Positions 33,391 through 42,298 of a DNA stretch of 51,717 bases are shown piece by piece. The stretch's first letter is position 1. The number at the start of each line of letters is the position of its first letter. A model generated the notes under the pieces. That model was not told the DNA's origin, did not search any database, and worked only from the letters and a program-made list of their open reading frames with translations. The stretch covers positions 1-51,717 of the forward strand of contig JAZDOK010000067.1 of NCBI GenBank assembly GCA_043798715.1, read 5' to 3'. The DNA is from JAZDOK01 sp043798715. GTDB taxonomy: Bacteria; Vulcanimicrobiota; JAZDOK01. A program made the translations under genes and the position numbers.

Positions 33391-33828
33391 ATGAAACCAA
33401 ATCTTCAGTTTTCAGTTCCCTGTTTCCAGGTCGCGGAAGATAAGGATCATCCCCCCAGCTTCAACTATATTTTCTATGAACTTCCATTCCCCAGGTTCCC
33501 CTTTCCCCCGCGCGAAGACGATCCCGAGTACGACCTCTATAAGGAAAAGTGGGCCAACTGGGGTTTCTTCATCACGAATGGCTGGTGCAACGGGAGTGGT
33601 GATTTTGTGCAGTCAATGCAGATCGTCAAACCCGACAAGAAAACAATCGTGGCCAAGACCGGCGATCAGCCTTTCAAGCTTGAAAATCCGGAAACTCCCT
33701 TTATGGCCATCAACCTTTTCCAGGGGATTCGCTTTGAAGAACCCGGCACGCACTGGATCCAGGTTTTTCTGAACAATGTCCAGACTCTCGAATATCCGCT
33801 CGTAATACGCAAGGCTGAAAAAGCCTAA
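33391..33828 (+). CDS. Conserved hypothetical protein, possibly DUF6941-like
   Basis: 145 residues from ATG 33391, with AGGTGG at 33373-33378; an upstream ATG at 33340 is in frame but poorly placed. MKPNLQFSVPCFQVAED is followed by PFPRFPFPPR and a mixed beta pattern ending THWIQVFLNNVQTLEYPLVI. The style resembles the small beta-sandwich DUF6941-type proteins (a start like MKPxLQFxVLCxDV), but that assignment is by memory of pattern only. No signal peptide. It sits between rnc and a strong hairpin. Confidence 0.65.
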   Translation: MKPNLQFSVPCFQVAEDKDHPPSFNYIFYELPFPRFPFPPREDDPEYDLYKEKWANWGFFITNGWCNGSGDFVQSMQIVKPDKKTIVAKTGDQPFKLENPETPFMAINLFQGIRFEEPGTHWIQVFLNNVQTLEYPLVIRKAEKA

Positions 33829-33838
33829 ATGAAGCATG

Positions 33839-33880
33839 ACGATGCCACAGGCCTTGTTTTCCGGCCTGTGGCATCGTTCT
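33839..33880 (+). terminator. Strong hairpin, probable terminator
   Basis: ACGATGCCACAGGCC (33839-33853) and its perfect complement (33863-33877) enclose a 9-base loop. Only TCT follows, so termination would be weak or factor-assisted. It lies 10 bases after the preceding stop codon. Confidence 0.55.
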
Positions 33881-33887
33881 AAACAGC

Positions 33888-34331
33888 GTGCAGCGTATTT
33901 TTTCTTGCCTCTTTCTCGCTCTTTTCCTTATTGCAGGGCAGTTTGCCTGCTCCAACACATCTCCGTCATCGGCCGTGCGGACATTTCTCGACCTTTTGAT
34001 TCACAGCAAATTTGCGCAGGCCTATTCCTGTTTGTCCAGGAGTCTTCAGGACGAGTTCAGCTTCGCTCGATTCAAGGAAGAGGCCCTGCAGGCCAGGCAG
34101 GTTCAGCTTTTTTCATTAAAACTTCTTGAGAAAAACTCAAATTTTGCGCGGTTGAAACTGAAGGGGAAAATTCTCTGGAAAGAAAATAATAAGCTGGTGT
34201 GGGTTCTGTATGAAGGAAAGGCCGACCTGCTCAAAGAAGATGGACGCTGGCGGATTCTGGCTGTTGATTTTGAACCCGTCGCCAGGAGCATTTCAGAAAA
34301 AGGGAAAAACCTGAGGATGCACAAACCCTGA
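33888..34331 (+). CDS. Small secreted protein, NTF2/DUF4878-like
   Basis: 147 residues from GTG 33888. The hydrophobic N-terminus ends in AGQFACSN; the Cys may be a lipid site but the -3 Gln is not canonical. The body (AVRTFLDLLIHSKFAQAYSCLSRSLQDEFSF, then GRWRILAVDFE) follows the pattern of NTF2-like DUF4878 proteins, which often accompany membrane or surface functions. It precedes the sensor-like gene by 17 bases and may be cotranscribed with it. No clear ribosome-binding site is seen. Confidence 0.6.
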   Translation: MQRIFSCLFLALFLIAGQFACSNTSPSSAVRTFLDLLIHSKFAQAYSCLSRSLQDEFSFARFKEEALQARQVQLFSLKLLEKNSNFARLKLKGKILWKENNKLVWVLYEGKADLLKEDGRWRILAVDFEPVARSISEKGKNLRMHKP

Positions 34332-34348
34332 AGATAGGTGGGAATAAA

Positions 34349-35680
34349 ATGAAAAACAAGCTGTGGTTTTCCATTTTTACGGGGTATCTTCTGCTTCTGG
34401 CTCTTCTCACGCTGGCGTGCGGCTATCTGCTTGAGAGAGGACTGGAGCGTCAGGTGCAGGCGCTGATGACTTCAGAAATCCTTAAGCTCAGCGCAAGATT
34501 TGAGCAAATCAAGGACCTGAAAACAGGCTCTTTGAGTGCTGCCTCTGATCTGATAAACGACTACCAGCTTGGAAACAGCGGTTTTGCCTGGCTGATTGAC
34601 AATAAGGGACGTTTTCTGGCCTATTCCCAGCGCCAGCGGGTTCTTAAGCCACAGGTTATAAGAGACGATCAGAAGGAGAGCATTCCTTTTATTCTGCAAA
34701 AGAAGGATATGCATGGAAAAATATTTTCAGCGAAAATTTCCAACCGTTTTGTAGTTTTCACTAAAATTCCCGGGACGGATTGGATCGTCGCTCTTACCTG
34801 CCTGAAGGAGGATGTGTCTCGGATTGCCTATAAGGGCTTAAAGGAGATGGCCCTTGCCTTTTACCTGCTTTCTTTCCTCGGCCTGGTAATTTCTTATTTT
34901 ATCGCCAAAGGTCATGTCCGGCCGATCCGGCGTTTTTACGAATTCATGTCGTCTCTTTCTTCAGGCAATTTAGACGTGGAGCCCCCTCCTTCGGAGAAGA
35001 TGGACGGAGACATGAAGGATTGGCAACTAATCTCCCAAAGAATCAAAGACAAACTCAAGGATAGCGAAATCCCTGATTCCAGCCCATTAACAGGCCTTCC
35101 TTCCAATAAATCCCTTCAGAACGTCCTCTTCAAAATCATTGATTCCAAAAATCCTCTGGCCCTGGCCTTCCTGGATATCAATCATTTTGGGAGCTACAAC
35201 CGCAAATACGGATTTGAAAAGGGAGACAGCGTCATCCGCCTGACTGCGGCTCTCATCGCAAACAAGGCAGGCGAATTCGGAAACAGCGAAGATTTTGTGG
35301 CCCACCTCGGCGCCGACCATTTTGCAATTGTGACCACTCCTGACAAGGTCGAGGGAATCTGTCGTGAAATCATCAGTGCTTTTGACGAGCAGATTCGTCA
35401 CCATTACAGCGCCGAAGACCTCAAACACGGCTATATTTTGAGCAAGGATCGGAAAGGGAATATCGACAAATTCCACATTATGACCCTATCAATCGGCGTT
35501 GCGACGAATAACCAGAAGCAAATGATCCATCCCCTTCAGATTATACAGACAACGGCGGAAATCAGGGATTATCTCCGGGGGAGGGAAGAGAGCAGTTATC
35601 TTGTCGATCGGCGGGCGGAAGAGAGGGAAAACACTCAAGATGAGAATCCGCCCAAGTCGGACCGGAAGGAGCCTGTTTAA
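34349..35680 (+). CDS. Membrane sensor protein with degenerate GGDEF domain
   Basis: 443 residues. TM1 (about 6-28), a short Cache-like extracytoplasmic part (GNSGFAWLIDNKGRFLAYS), TM2 (about 168-188), a HAMP-like stretch (RPIRRFYEFMSSLSSGNLDV), then a GGDEF-fold domain from about 245. SPLTGLPSNKSL and LDINHF match the family, but the active-site loop is GADHF (321-325) instead of GGDEF and the metal motif is D-I-N. Cyclic-di-GMP synthesis is therefore unlikely. It may bind nucleotide or sense through protein contacts. The next gene begins directly after its stop. Confidence 0.8.
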   Translation: MKNKLWFSIFTGYLLLLALLTLACGYLLERGLERQVQALMTSEILKLSARFEQIKDLKTGSLSAASDLINDYQLGNSGFAWLIDNKGRFLAYSQRQRVLKPQVIRDDQKESIPFILQKKDMHGKIFSAKISNRFVVFTKIPGTDWIVALTCLKEDVSRIAYKGLKEMALAFYLLSFLGLVISYFIAKGHVRPIRRFYEFMSSLSSGNLDVEPPPSEKMDGDMKDWQLISQRIKDKLKDSEIPDSSPLTGLPSNKSLQNVLFKIIDSKNPLALAFLDINHFGSYNRKYGFEKGDSVIRLTAALIANKAGEFGNSEDFVAHLGADHFAIVTTPDKVEGICREIISAFDEQIRHHYSAEDLKHGYILSKDRKGNIDKFHIMTLSIGVATNNQKQMIHPLQIIQTTAEIRDYLRGREESSYLVDRRAEERENTQDENPPKSDRKEPV

Positions 35681-36796
35681 ATGAGCGAGGAAGAACCTAA
35701 GGGAAAAGAATCTCACGGACGGGCCTATGAGAAGGGATTTAACGCCCTCAAGGAGGGCAACTACGGTGAGGCGCTTGATTTTTTCATTGTGGCAGCGCCT
35801 TCTTTTGAAAATGATTCAACTTTTCTGAGCTTCATGGGCAGTGCCTATTATTTTCTCGGACGGCATGAGGAAGCTCTGGAAACCTATAAAAAAGCAATGG
35901 AATGCGATCCAGACAGGGCCTCCAGTTATAATGATCTGGCCAATGTCCACATCCTGAAAGGAGAGATCGAGGAAGCCGGGAAAAACTACCAGAAAGCTCG
36001 TGAAATGGAGCCCGGCAATTACCTCTATCCCTACCACTTGGGCCTCATGACCCTGGATATAAAAAAAGAGTATGATACAGCCGCTGATTTATTCAGTGAA
36101 TCCCTCGAACTCTCCGGAAATACTTTCGTTGAAGCTGCCTTCAGATTGGGAATATGTTATTTTCTAAAAGGAAATTATGAGGGGGCTGACAACAGCTTTA
36201 CCAAAGCGATTGAAATAGCCCCGCGAATTCCGGATTATCACTATAATAAGGGATGTGTCCTTCTGGAACAGGAGAAAGTGGAAGAAGCCGTACAGGAATT
36301 TATGAATGCGGCCCAACTGGACCCTGAGAGACCTGAATTTCTGGCAAATGTCGGAAAATGCCTGTTTCTCCTTGACAAACCCGAGGAAGCTATCGAATGC
36401 TTCAATAAGGTTATCTCACTCGATACCGACAGTGCCTATAGCTACCATTTTCTCGGTTACCTGTACTTTGAGAAGCAGATGTTCATGGAAGCTGTCAATG
36501 CGATGGAGGTTGCCATCATGCTGGAGCCCAAGTCGGCAGCCTTCAGGTACAATCTGGGCACGATGTATCTCAAGAAAATGGATTACGAAAACGCCACCCG
36601 CTACCTGCAGAATGCGGTGGAACTCGACCCCGAACAGAGTTTCTATCACCACAACCTGGGAATCGTCCAGCTCGCCGTCGGTCGCACGGAGGATGCAATA
36701 AAAACTCTGGAAAAAAGTCAGAATCTAATATCGCCCTTCGAGGAGACGAAAGTCTGCCTGGAAAACCTGAAATCCTCAAGAGGAGAAAAGGCGTGA
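35681..36796 (+). CDS. TPR-repeat protein
   Basis: 371 residues built of about nine 34-residue TPR units (for example EALETYKKAMECDPDRASSY and AIECFNKVISLDTDSAYSYH). No signal peptide, so it is cytoplasmic. The start codon ATG follows the stop of the degenerate GGDEF gene with no gap, suggesting translational coupling. A scaffold or partner for that sensor is plausible. Confidence 0.85.
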   Translation: MSEEEPKGKESHGRAYEKGFNALKEGNYGEALDFFIVAAPSFENDSTFLSFMGSAYYFLGRHEEALETYKKAMECDPDRASSYNDLANVHILKGEIEEAGKNYQKAREMEPGNYLYPYHLGLMTLDIKKEYDTAADLFSESLELSGNTFVEAAFRLGICYFLKGNYEGADNSFTKAIEIAPRIPDYHYNKGCVLLEQEKVEEAVQEFMNAAQLDPERPEFLANVGKCLFLLDKPEEAIECFNKVISLDTDSAYSYHFLGYLYFEKQMFMEAVNAMEVAIMLEPKSAAFRYNLGTMYLKKMDYENATRYLQNAVELDPEQSFYHHNLGIVQLAVGRTEDAIKTLEKSQNLISPFEETKVCLENLKSSRGEKA

Positions 36797-36851
36797 GTTA
36801 TGCTTGGCGAGTGTTGGCGAGAGAAACGAGCCAACTCCGTTTTTATACTGC

Positions 36852-36913
36852 ATGTTTGGCGATGATCACGAATGAAATGAGTGAACTTCGCCAAACATAT
36901 CTTTGGCGAAGTT
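36852..36913. repeat. Nested inverted repeats upstream of the Xer-type recombinase
   Basis: AACTTCGCCAAA (36884-36895) and TTTGGCGAAGTT (36902-36913) are perfect complements around CATATC. In addition ATGTTTGGCGA (36852-36862) is complementary to TCGCCAAACAT (36888-36898), sharing the middle arm. Further TTGGCGAG copies lie near 36810-36822. The 11-6-11 core geometry is that of a Xer/dif-type site, or these are operators for xer; 39 bases separate it from the start codon. Confidence 0.8.
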
Positions 36914-36952
36914 ATGGTTTCCCAAATTAAGGCTCTGGGGGTGCCCTAAACC

Positions 36953-37855
36953 ATGGATCTAATCAGGAAGCGGGGTTATTATAAGGCCGATTTCTTAAGC
37001 TATATCGCCGTCGAGCGTAACCTCTCCCCCAGGACGATCAAGGAATACGAAGCGGATCTGAATATCTTCTTTGACTTTTTCAAACCCTACTTCGAGCAGG
37101 AACTCACGCTGGAGAATCTCGAAGAGCGAAGCATCCGTGATTTTCTCGCCTACCTCAAGATGGAACATCATTATACCGCCAAGTCTTTGAACCGGAAGAT
37201 TGCCGCGCTTCGGTCCTTTTTCAAATACCTGGAAGACGAAAAAATAATCCCCCGCTCCCCCATGGGCGGCATAAAAAGCGCCAAGCTCGAAAAACACCTA
37301 CCCAAGGTGCTCTCGGAGTCCGAGGTGCGCGACCTCCTGGAAGCTCCAGTCGTTCTTAACAATGACAAAGGCATCCGTGACAAGGCCGTCCTGGAAATCC
37401 TCTATGCCACCGGCATCCGCATCAGCGAGCTGGTGGGCCTCAATCTTGAATCCATTGACATGGAAAATTTAACCATGCGCGTGCGGGGCAAAGGCAGCAA
37501 AGACCGCCTGGTACTTTTTAATGAATCGGCCGCCAAAGCAATCGAAGCCTATCTTGCAGTTCGCCCGAACACAAGTTTGAACGCCTTGTTTCTAAGCCGC
37601 GCACAAAAAAGAATGTCCAGGAGAACAATCGAATACATTTTCGAGGAGTATCTGGAGCGGGCCGGTATCCATAAATCAGCCTCTCCCCACACCCTGCGCC
37701 ACTCCTTCGCCACTCACATGCTCGAAGGCGGCTCCGATCTCATGACCATCAAGGAACTCCTGGGCCACGAAAATCTCTCCACCACCCAGATCTACACCAA
37801 CATCTCGCTGCAACACATTCGTGAGACCTACAGGAAAAGCCACCCAAGGAAATAA
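36953..37855 (+). CDS. XerC/XerD-type tyrosine recombinase
   Basis: 300 residues, the length of Xer proteins. An N-terminal SAM-like DNA-binding domain (FLSYIAVERNLSPRTIKEYEADL) is followed by the catalytic domain with the full set: R156 (ATGIRISEL), K183, H246 and R249 (HTLRHSFATHMLEGG), H272 (LLGHENLSTTQ) and Y281 (IYTNIS). In most bacteria XerCD resolve chromosome dimers at dif; related enzymes work alone or move elements. It stands alone here and is preceded by the inverted repeats described above. Which Xer it is, and whether a second one exists, cannot be told. Confidence 0.92.
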   Translation: MDLIRKRGYYKADFLSYIAVERNLSPRTIKEYEADLNIFFDFFKPYFEQELTLENLEERSIRDFLAYLKMEHHYTAKSLNRKIAALRSFFKYLEDEKIIPRSPMGGIKSAKLEKHLPKVLSESEVRDLLEAPVVLNNDKGIRDKAVLEILYATGIRISELVGLNLESIDMENLTMRVRGKGSKDRLVLFNESAAKAIEAYLAVRPNTSLNALFLSRAQKRMSRRTIEYIFEEYLERAGIHKSASPHTLRHSFATHMLEGGSDLMTIKELLGHENLSTTQIYTNISLQHIRETYRKSHPRK

Positions 37856-37904
37856 AGCACGCAAGTGTGTTTTATAAAAAGGACTTATAAAGGAGGCCGC
37901 TCGA

Positions 37905-39167
37905 ATGAAAAAAACGATTAATCCCCTGCTCTGCCTGCTCGTCCTGTCCGTATTTCTGATTTCCGGCTGCGGAGGGAGCAGCTCAAGTTCCTCTCCCTTC
38001 TTCCCTACCCCTACCCCCACCCCGACATCTAGCTCCATGAGCATCGTCCACGGCCCACGGCTGGGGCTTGTAACCTCAAATGAGGCTACTATCGCCTGGG
38101 ACACGAACCAGCCCGCCCTCGGCCAGGTCAAGTGGGGAACAAGTTCCACCTATTCTTCCACCCTGCAGGAATCGGCGGCCGTAACGAACCACCGCCTCAC
38201 GATAACCGGCCTTTCGCCGGGCCTGACTTACCACTACCAGGTCGTGGCGGGGACGGCAAGTTCCCAGGATAACACCTTTAAAACCGCCGTGCCGGCGGGA
38301 ACGGACTTCACGTTCATCTCCATGGCGGACAGCCGGGGCGGTTCGGACCACGACGACATCGTCAGTCTCCCGCAGGCTTTCCTCAACATCGTGCAACTGG
38401 CTTCCTCGAAAAACGCCTATTTTGTCGTCAACGCCGGGGATATTTTCTACGGCTACAACCCGGATATAACGCAAATGAGGGGCCTTTACGATTCCTTCAA
38501 AAGGGCGACGGATCCGCTGGCGAAAAACACCCCCCTCCTCGTCAGCCCGGGCAACCACGAAATGTCCCCTTTCAATTCGCAATATCCTACCCCCGGCTTC
38601 GACCCCCTCCAGCTCTTCAACGAAGAGTTCGCTCAGCCGCAGGTCCTTCCTGGATTCGAGGGGACGGTCTTTTCCTGGGACTGCGGCAATTCCCACTTTG
38701 CCTCCGTGGATTCCTGTAAATTTCAGGCGGGTCAAAAATTTAACGGGTTTTGCGTCGTCAACGATGTCCAGCTCGCCTGGCTGGAGAACGATCTTCAGCA
38801 GGCACAAGCCCGCCATGTGCGCCACATATTCGTCTTCTCTCACTCCCACGCCTGGAAAGAATCCACTTGGACGCTCTGGTACATGGGGAATGCCAATGAG
38901 GTACAGCGCGACAAGTTCTGGAACCTCCTCATTCAGTACAAGGTGGACGCCTACATCTGCGGCCACATGCACCTCTTCAACGACCAACTGGGCCAGGGTG
39001 GCGTCGTGCAGTGGCTGAACGGCAATTCCGGTTCCGTATCGGCCGGTACGGCCGGCAACAACGAATGGACTCTCTGGACGATCTCCGGGGACACCGCCAC
39101 GGCCCAGCTCATTGACGACGCGGGAGCGGTCACTTACACCCGGGTAATCCACAGCTCCCAGCCGTGA
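37905..39167 (+). CDS. Lipoprotein metallophosphoesterase with N-terminal Fn3-like domain (MPE1)
   Basis: 420 residues, AAGGAGG before the ATG. The signal peptide ends in lipobox ISGC with Gly at +2, so outer-membrane sorting is likely. A Ser and Thr-Pro linker follows. Residues 48-130 form a purple-acid-phosphatase-type Fn3 domain (GPRLGLVTSNEATIAWDTN, ITGLSPGLTYHYQV). The calcineurin-like core has ADSRGG, NAGDIFYG, SPGNHEMSP, FSHSHA and CGHMH, the full two-metal motif set. It should hydrolyse phosphate monoesters or diesters outside the cell. The last 57 residues recur as an orphan fragment at 49724-49890. Confidence 0.9.
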   Translation: MKKTINPLLCLLVLSVFLISGCGGSSSSSSPFFPTPTPTPTSSSMSIVHGPRLGLVTSNEATIAWDTNQPALGQVKWGTSSTYSSTLQESAAVTNHRLTITGLSPGLTYHYQVVAGTASSQDNTFKTAVPAGTDFTFISMADSRGGSDHDDIVSLPQAFLNIVQLASSKNAYFVVNAGDIFYGYNPDITQMRGLYDSFKRATDPLAKNTPLLVSPGNHEMSPFNSQYPTPGFDPLQLFNEEFAQPQVLPGFEGTVFSWDCGNSHFASVDSCKFQAGQKFNGFCVVNDVQLAWLENDLQQAQARHVRHIFVFSHSHAWKESTWTLWYMGNANEVQRDKFWNLLIQYKVDAYICGHMHLFNDQLGQGGVVQWLNGNSGSVSAGTAGNNEWTLWTISGDTATAQLIDDAGAVTYTRVIHSSQP

Positions 39168-39216
39168 GGAAGACAGAAAGAATCTTGGCGAAATGAAAGG
39201 CGGAGTGATGATTGAA

Positions 39217-42200
39217 ATGAAAAGTTTCATGCGAATTGCCATTGTCTTGATTGCTGCTGTGTGGCTTTCCGGGTGTGGCGGAGGCGGCAATTCGGGCGGC
39301 TCCGTCACTTCGTGGGGTGAGTTGAATGCGCCCGCCGGCTTCTCTGTCAACCGCAAAGGAGGAATCCTGATAGCCGATACCAACAACCACCGGATCCAGG
39401 AGTTCACTTCCAGCGGCAGCTTTTTAAGTACATGGGGAGAAGAAGGCACGGGTTCCGGACAATTCTCTTATCCCGCGGCAGTTGCAGTTGATCCCCTGGG
39501 CAGCATCTATGTTGCCGATACGCTCAACAACAGGATCCAGAAGTTTGATGCCAGGCACAATTTCGTGCTCCAGTGGGGAACACAGGGAAACAAACCGGGG
39601 CAGTTCATCGTTCCATTCGACTTGGCCGTTGACAGCGCAGGTAACATCTATGTCGTTGACAGCGGCAACTCCAGGATCCAGGTATTCTCGAACGACGGCC
39701 AGTTTATCCGCACATGGGGGAAAGAAGGTAGCGGAAGCGGCCAGCTATTGCATCCCGGTGGAATCGCCATATCATCGTCAGGTCTGGTCTACGTGGCAGA
39801 CACCGACAACCACCGAATCCAGGTTTTTTCCGACACGGGGGAATATGTCACGGGCTGGGGGGAGAAAGGGAGCGGAAGCGGCCAGTTCCTTGACCCGCTC
39901 AGGATTGACCTGGATGCCCAGGAAAATGCCTACATTGTTGATAACGGGAATGCTCGGCTTCAGAAATTCAGCTCCACGGGATCGTACCTGGGCGAATGGG
40001 GGGGAGCTGCTGGCGGGCAGTTCACCGATCTTTATGACATCATCATAGGCGCTTCCCGCTCCTTTCTCCTGGATGAAAAAGCCAACAAGGTCCATGTCTT
40101 CGATCCGCAGGTGGTTCAGCCAAAAACAGGCGCCGACAACAAGAAAGGCCGGCGCCATGAGAAAACAGCCACCGATAAAATGAAGAATAAACAACAGACC
40201 GGAAAAGATAAAGTTGATAACTCAAATTGGATGAGCGATCTGTCTGCTACAATAATTGATAAAAACCTCAAAGAGGTAGTCATTCCCGGCACGCATGATA
40301 CAGGGACCTGGGCGATCACACCGAATTCAGCCTGGGCCCATGACGGCAATCCCAACCATGCCCAGCAGGTGATTGATGCCTTGAATAAAAAGCTGGGCTC
40401 TTTTAGCTTTCTCCTGAAGCCCTTTGAGAAAGATCTCTATGATCAGTGCGTTGTCTTTCAGGCGGGATGGTCAAAGACCCAATACCAATGCATAGGTGAC
40501 CAGTTGACGGGAGGAATACGATATCTTGATTTCAGGGTCTCATGGGAGCCCTATGGCGATGACAATGGGACCGCGTATCCGGAGGGCTTCTATCTCGACC
40601 ATTCCATGCGCGGCGACACGCTCCAGAACGCCTTGAACAACATCCGGGACTTCTGCCGCGCACACCCGAAGGAAATCATCATTCTGGATGTCAATCACAT
40701 GTACTACAACGACGTCAACGGAGGTATGACCGAAAGCCAGTTGCAGGCCTTTGATACGATGGTAACGCAAACTCTGGTCTATGAGAACGGGAAAAGCATG
40801 ATGGTCGAGGAGGATAATGGGAGTGATATATCGGTCGGAGAAATCTGGAATCGCGGGCAACAGGTTCTGGTCTTCGTGTATGATCCAAGACTGTATCAGA
40901 ATTATTTGAGATACTGGAGCAGTGTGGATGACGTACGCTCCATATGGGACCAGACAGACGATCTCGGCAACTTGAGGAATTTTCTCGTCGGCGAAATGTC
41001 TCATATAGACGGCCTGCTGTTCCACGTATCCCAGAGCATCAGAACGGAAGCGGAGATAGACATCATTAACGGCGCACTCTCCTGGCTCTACGATAAGCTC
41101 AATGGTCATAAGACCACTCAATGGATATTGGAGAAGCTGGCGAACCACTATGGCTACTCAACGGATGCTCCGCAGGACATCCTGAGCTTCGAAGCCGATA
41201 CACTGGCCAACATAAGCACCTATACGGGGTGGATAGGCGCCCAATACCAGGGGCCCAAGATCCAGATCATCAACAACTTCGGCGACGATGTAAATTATAA
41301 CTGGTGGCTTGTTTCCAGCGGCGCCCTGAAAGCCGATGGATATGTTGACTACGCCAAACAATTGAACATCAATTACTTCGGTGACGGGGGGCCGACCATC
41401 AACCTGGTGAACAAGACGACACTCGACGACACCACCGGGGGTCCTCCGAGCATCGCAGCGCTTAATGATCCGGACCTGACGGAATATGCGGGGATTCTCA
41501 TCTATGGAAGCATGGACTCCCCGCGCAAGGTCGTCACACGGGGTCTCATCGATCAGTGGAATGTGGATTTCGCCGACAAGGTCGTCTTGAACGCGACCAC
41601 CTCGACCTTCCCCACGGCAGGGTCAATAGGCAATAATGAAGTCGTAATTGCGTGGACGGGGACGGGGAACAACCAACTTAACTTCACCACGACAGAGGAT
41701 GGGAATAATTACACTACCACTTACACCGACTCGGCCGAAACAAGCAGCAGTTATCCCGTGGCAGTTTGCAGTTACAACGGCGAACTGTCAGCCTCATGGC
41801 GGGGTGGGGATGGAATGATGAACGTTAAGAGGTACAAGGAAAGCTCCGGTGCTATTACGCCGGGACAGAAGTACCCCCTGTCGCCCACTAAGTATGGTAC
41901 ATCGCTCACCGACGCCAATGGCACCCTCGCCATCACCGGCGTATCCAGTTCTGGATCCTTTAGCTTACTCAACTGCAATTCATCCTACCAGTTCTCAGAG
42001 GGCGATGAATTTCCGAATGATTGGACCAGCGACACGGTGAGCGTCGCCTATATCCATGGCTATCTGGTCCTGGCCTGGATCGGCGGTGGAAACGAGATTA
42101 ACCTCTACATGAAAGGAAGCGGGAACACATGGTACAAGAGGACGCTTCAGGAGCAATCCCCTTCGGCGCCCTGTATTGCCAATATCAACGGTATGCTTTA

Positions 42201-42258
42201 TCTCGTCTGGCGGGGAGGCGACAACAGGGTCAACGCCGCAATCGTAGCCGGGCTTTAG
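39217..42258 (+). CDS. Lipoprotein with NHL propeller, PI-PLC X-like domain and C-terminal repeats (PLC1)
   Basis: 1013 residues from ATG 39217 (GGCGGAG 10 bases upstream); ATG 39193 and 39208 are in frame. Lipobox LSGC, Gly at +2. Residues 25-300 hold about six NHL repeats (RIQEFTSSGSFLSTWG, then IYVADTLNNRIQKF). A charged Lys/Asp linker leads to a PI-PLC X-like domain with IPGTHDTG (H360), GIRYLDFRV and LDHSMRG (H462), the two-histidine phosphodiesterase signature. The last 250 residues contain propeller-like units (AWTGTGNNQLN, WRGGDGMMNV, WRGGDNRVN). Likely cleaves inositol-lipid-like or other glycerophosphodiesters at the surface. Confidence 0.85.
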   Translation: MKSFMRIAIVLIAAVWLSGCGGGGNSGGSVTSWGELNAPAGFSVNRKGGILIADTNNHRIQEFTSSGSFLSTWGEEGTGSGQFSYPAAVAVDPLGSIYVADTLNNRIQKFDARHNFVLQWGTQGNKPGQFIVPFDLAVDSAGNIYVVDSGNSRIQVFSNDGQFIRTWGKEGSGSGQLLHPGGIAISSSGLVYVADTDNHRIQVFSDTGEYVTGWGEKGSGSGQFLDPLRIDLDAQENAYIVDNGNARLQKFSSTGSYLGEWGGAAGGQFTDLYDIIIGASRSFLLDEKANKVHVFDPQVVQPKTGADNKKGRRHEKTATDKMKNKQQTGKDKVDNSNWMSDLSATIIDKNLKEVVIPGTHDTGTWAITPNSAWAHDGNPNHAQQVIDALNKKLGSFSFLLKPFEKDLYDQCVVFQAGWSKTQYQCIGDQLTGGIRYLDFRVSWEPYGDDNGTAYPEGFYLDHSMRGDTLQNALNNIRDFCRAHPKEIIILDVNHMYYNDVNGGMTESQLQAFDTMVTQTLVYENGKSMMVEEDNGSDISVGEIWNRGQQVLVFVYDPRLYQNYLRYWSSVDDVRSIWDQTDDLGNLRNFLVGEMSHIDGLLFHVSQSIRTEAEIDIINGALSWLYDKLNGHKTTQWILEKLANHYGYSTDAPQDILSFEADTLANISTYTGWIGAQYQGPKIQIINNFGDDVNYNWWLVSSGALKADGYVDYAKQLNINYFGDGGPTINLVNKTTLDDTTGGPPSIAALNDPDLTEYAGILIYGSMDSPRKVVTRGLIDQWNVDFADKVVLNATTSTFPTAGSIGNNEVVIAWTGTGNNQLNFTTTEDGNNYTTTYTDSAETSSSYPVAVCSYNGELSASWRGGDGMMNVKRYKESSGAITPGQKYPLSPTKYGTSLTDANGTLAITGVSSSGSFSLLNCNSSYQFSEGDEFPNDWTSDTVSVAYIHGYLVLAWIGGGNEINLYMKGSGNTWYKRTLQEQSPSAPCIANINGMLYLVWRGGDNRVNAAIVAGL

Positions 42259-42298
42259 GGGTCACGGGCTGCACATTATAGCACGGGGTGAAGTGAAT

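Noticed and set aside
38076..39449. A 457-codon open frame on the minus strand
   Set aside because: It is antisense to MPE1 and the PLC1 start, both with clear motifs and ribosome-binding sites; the antisense protein shows no motif.
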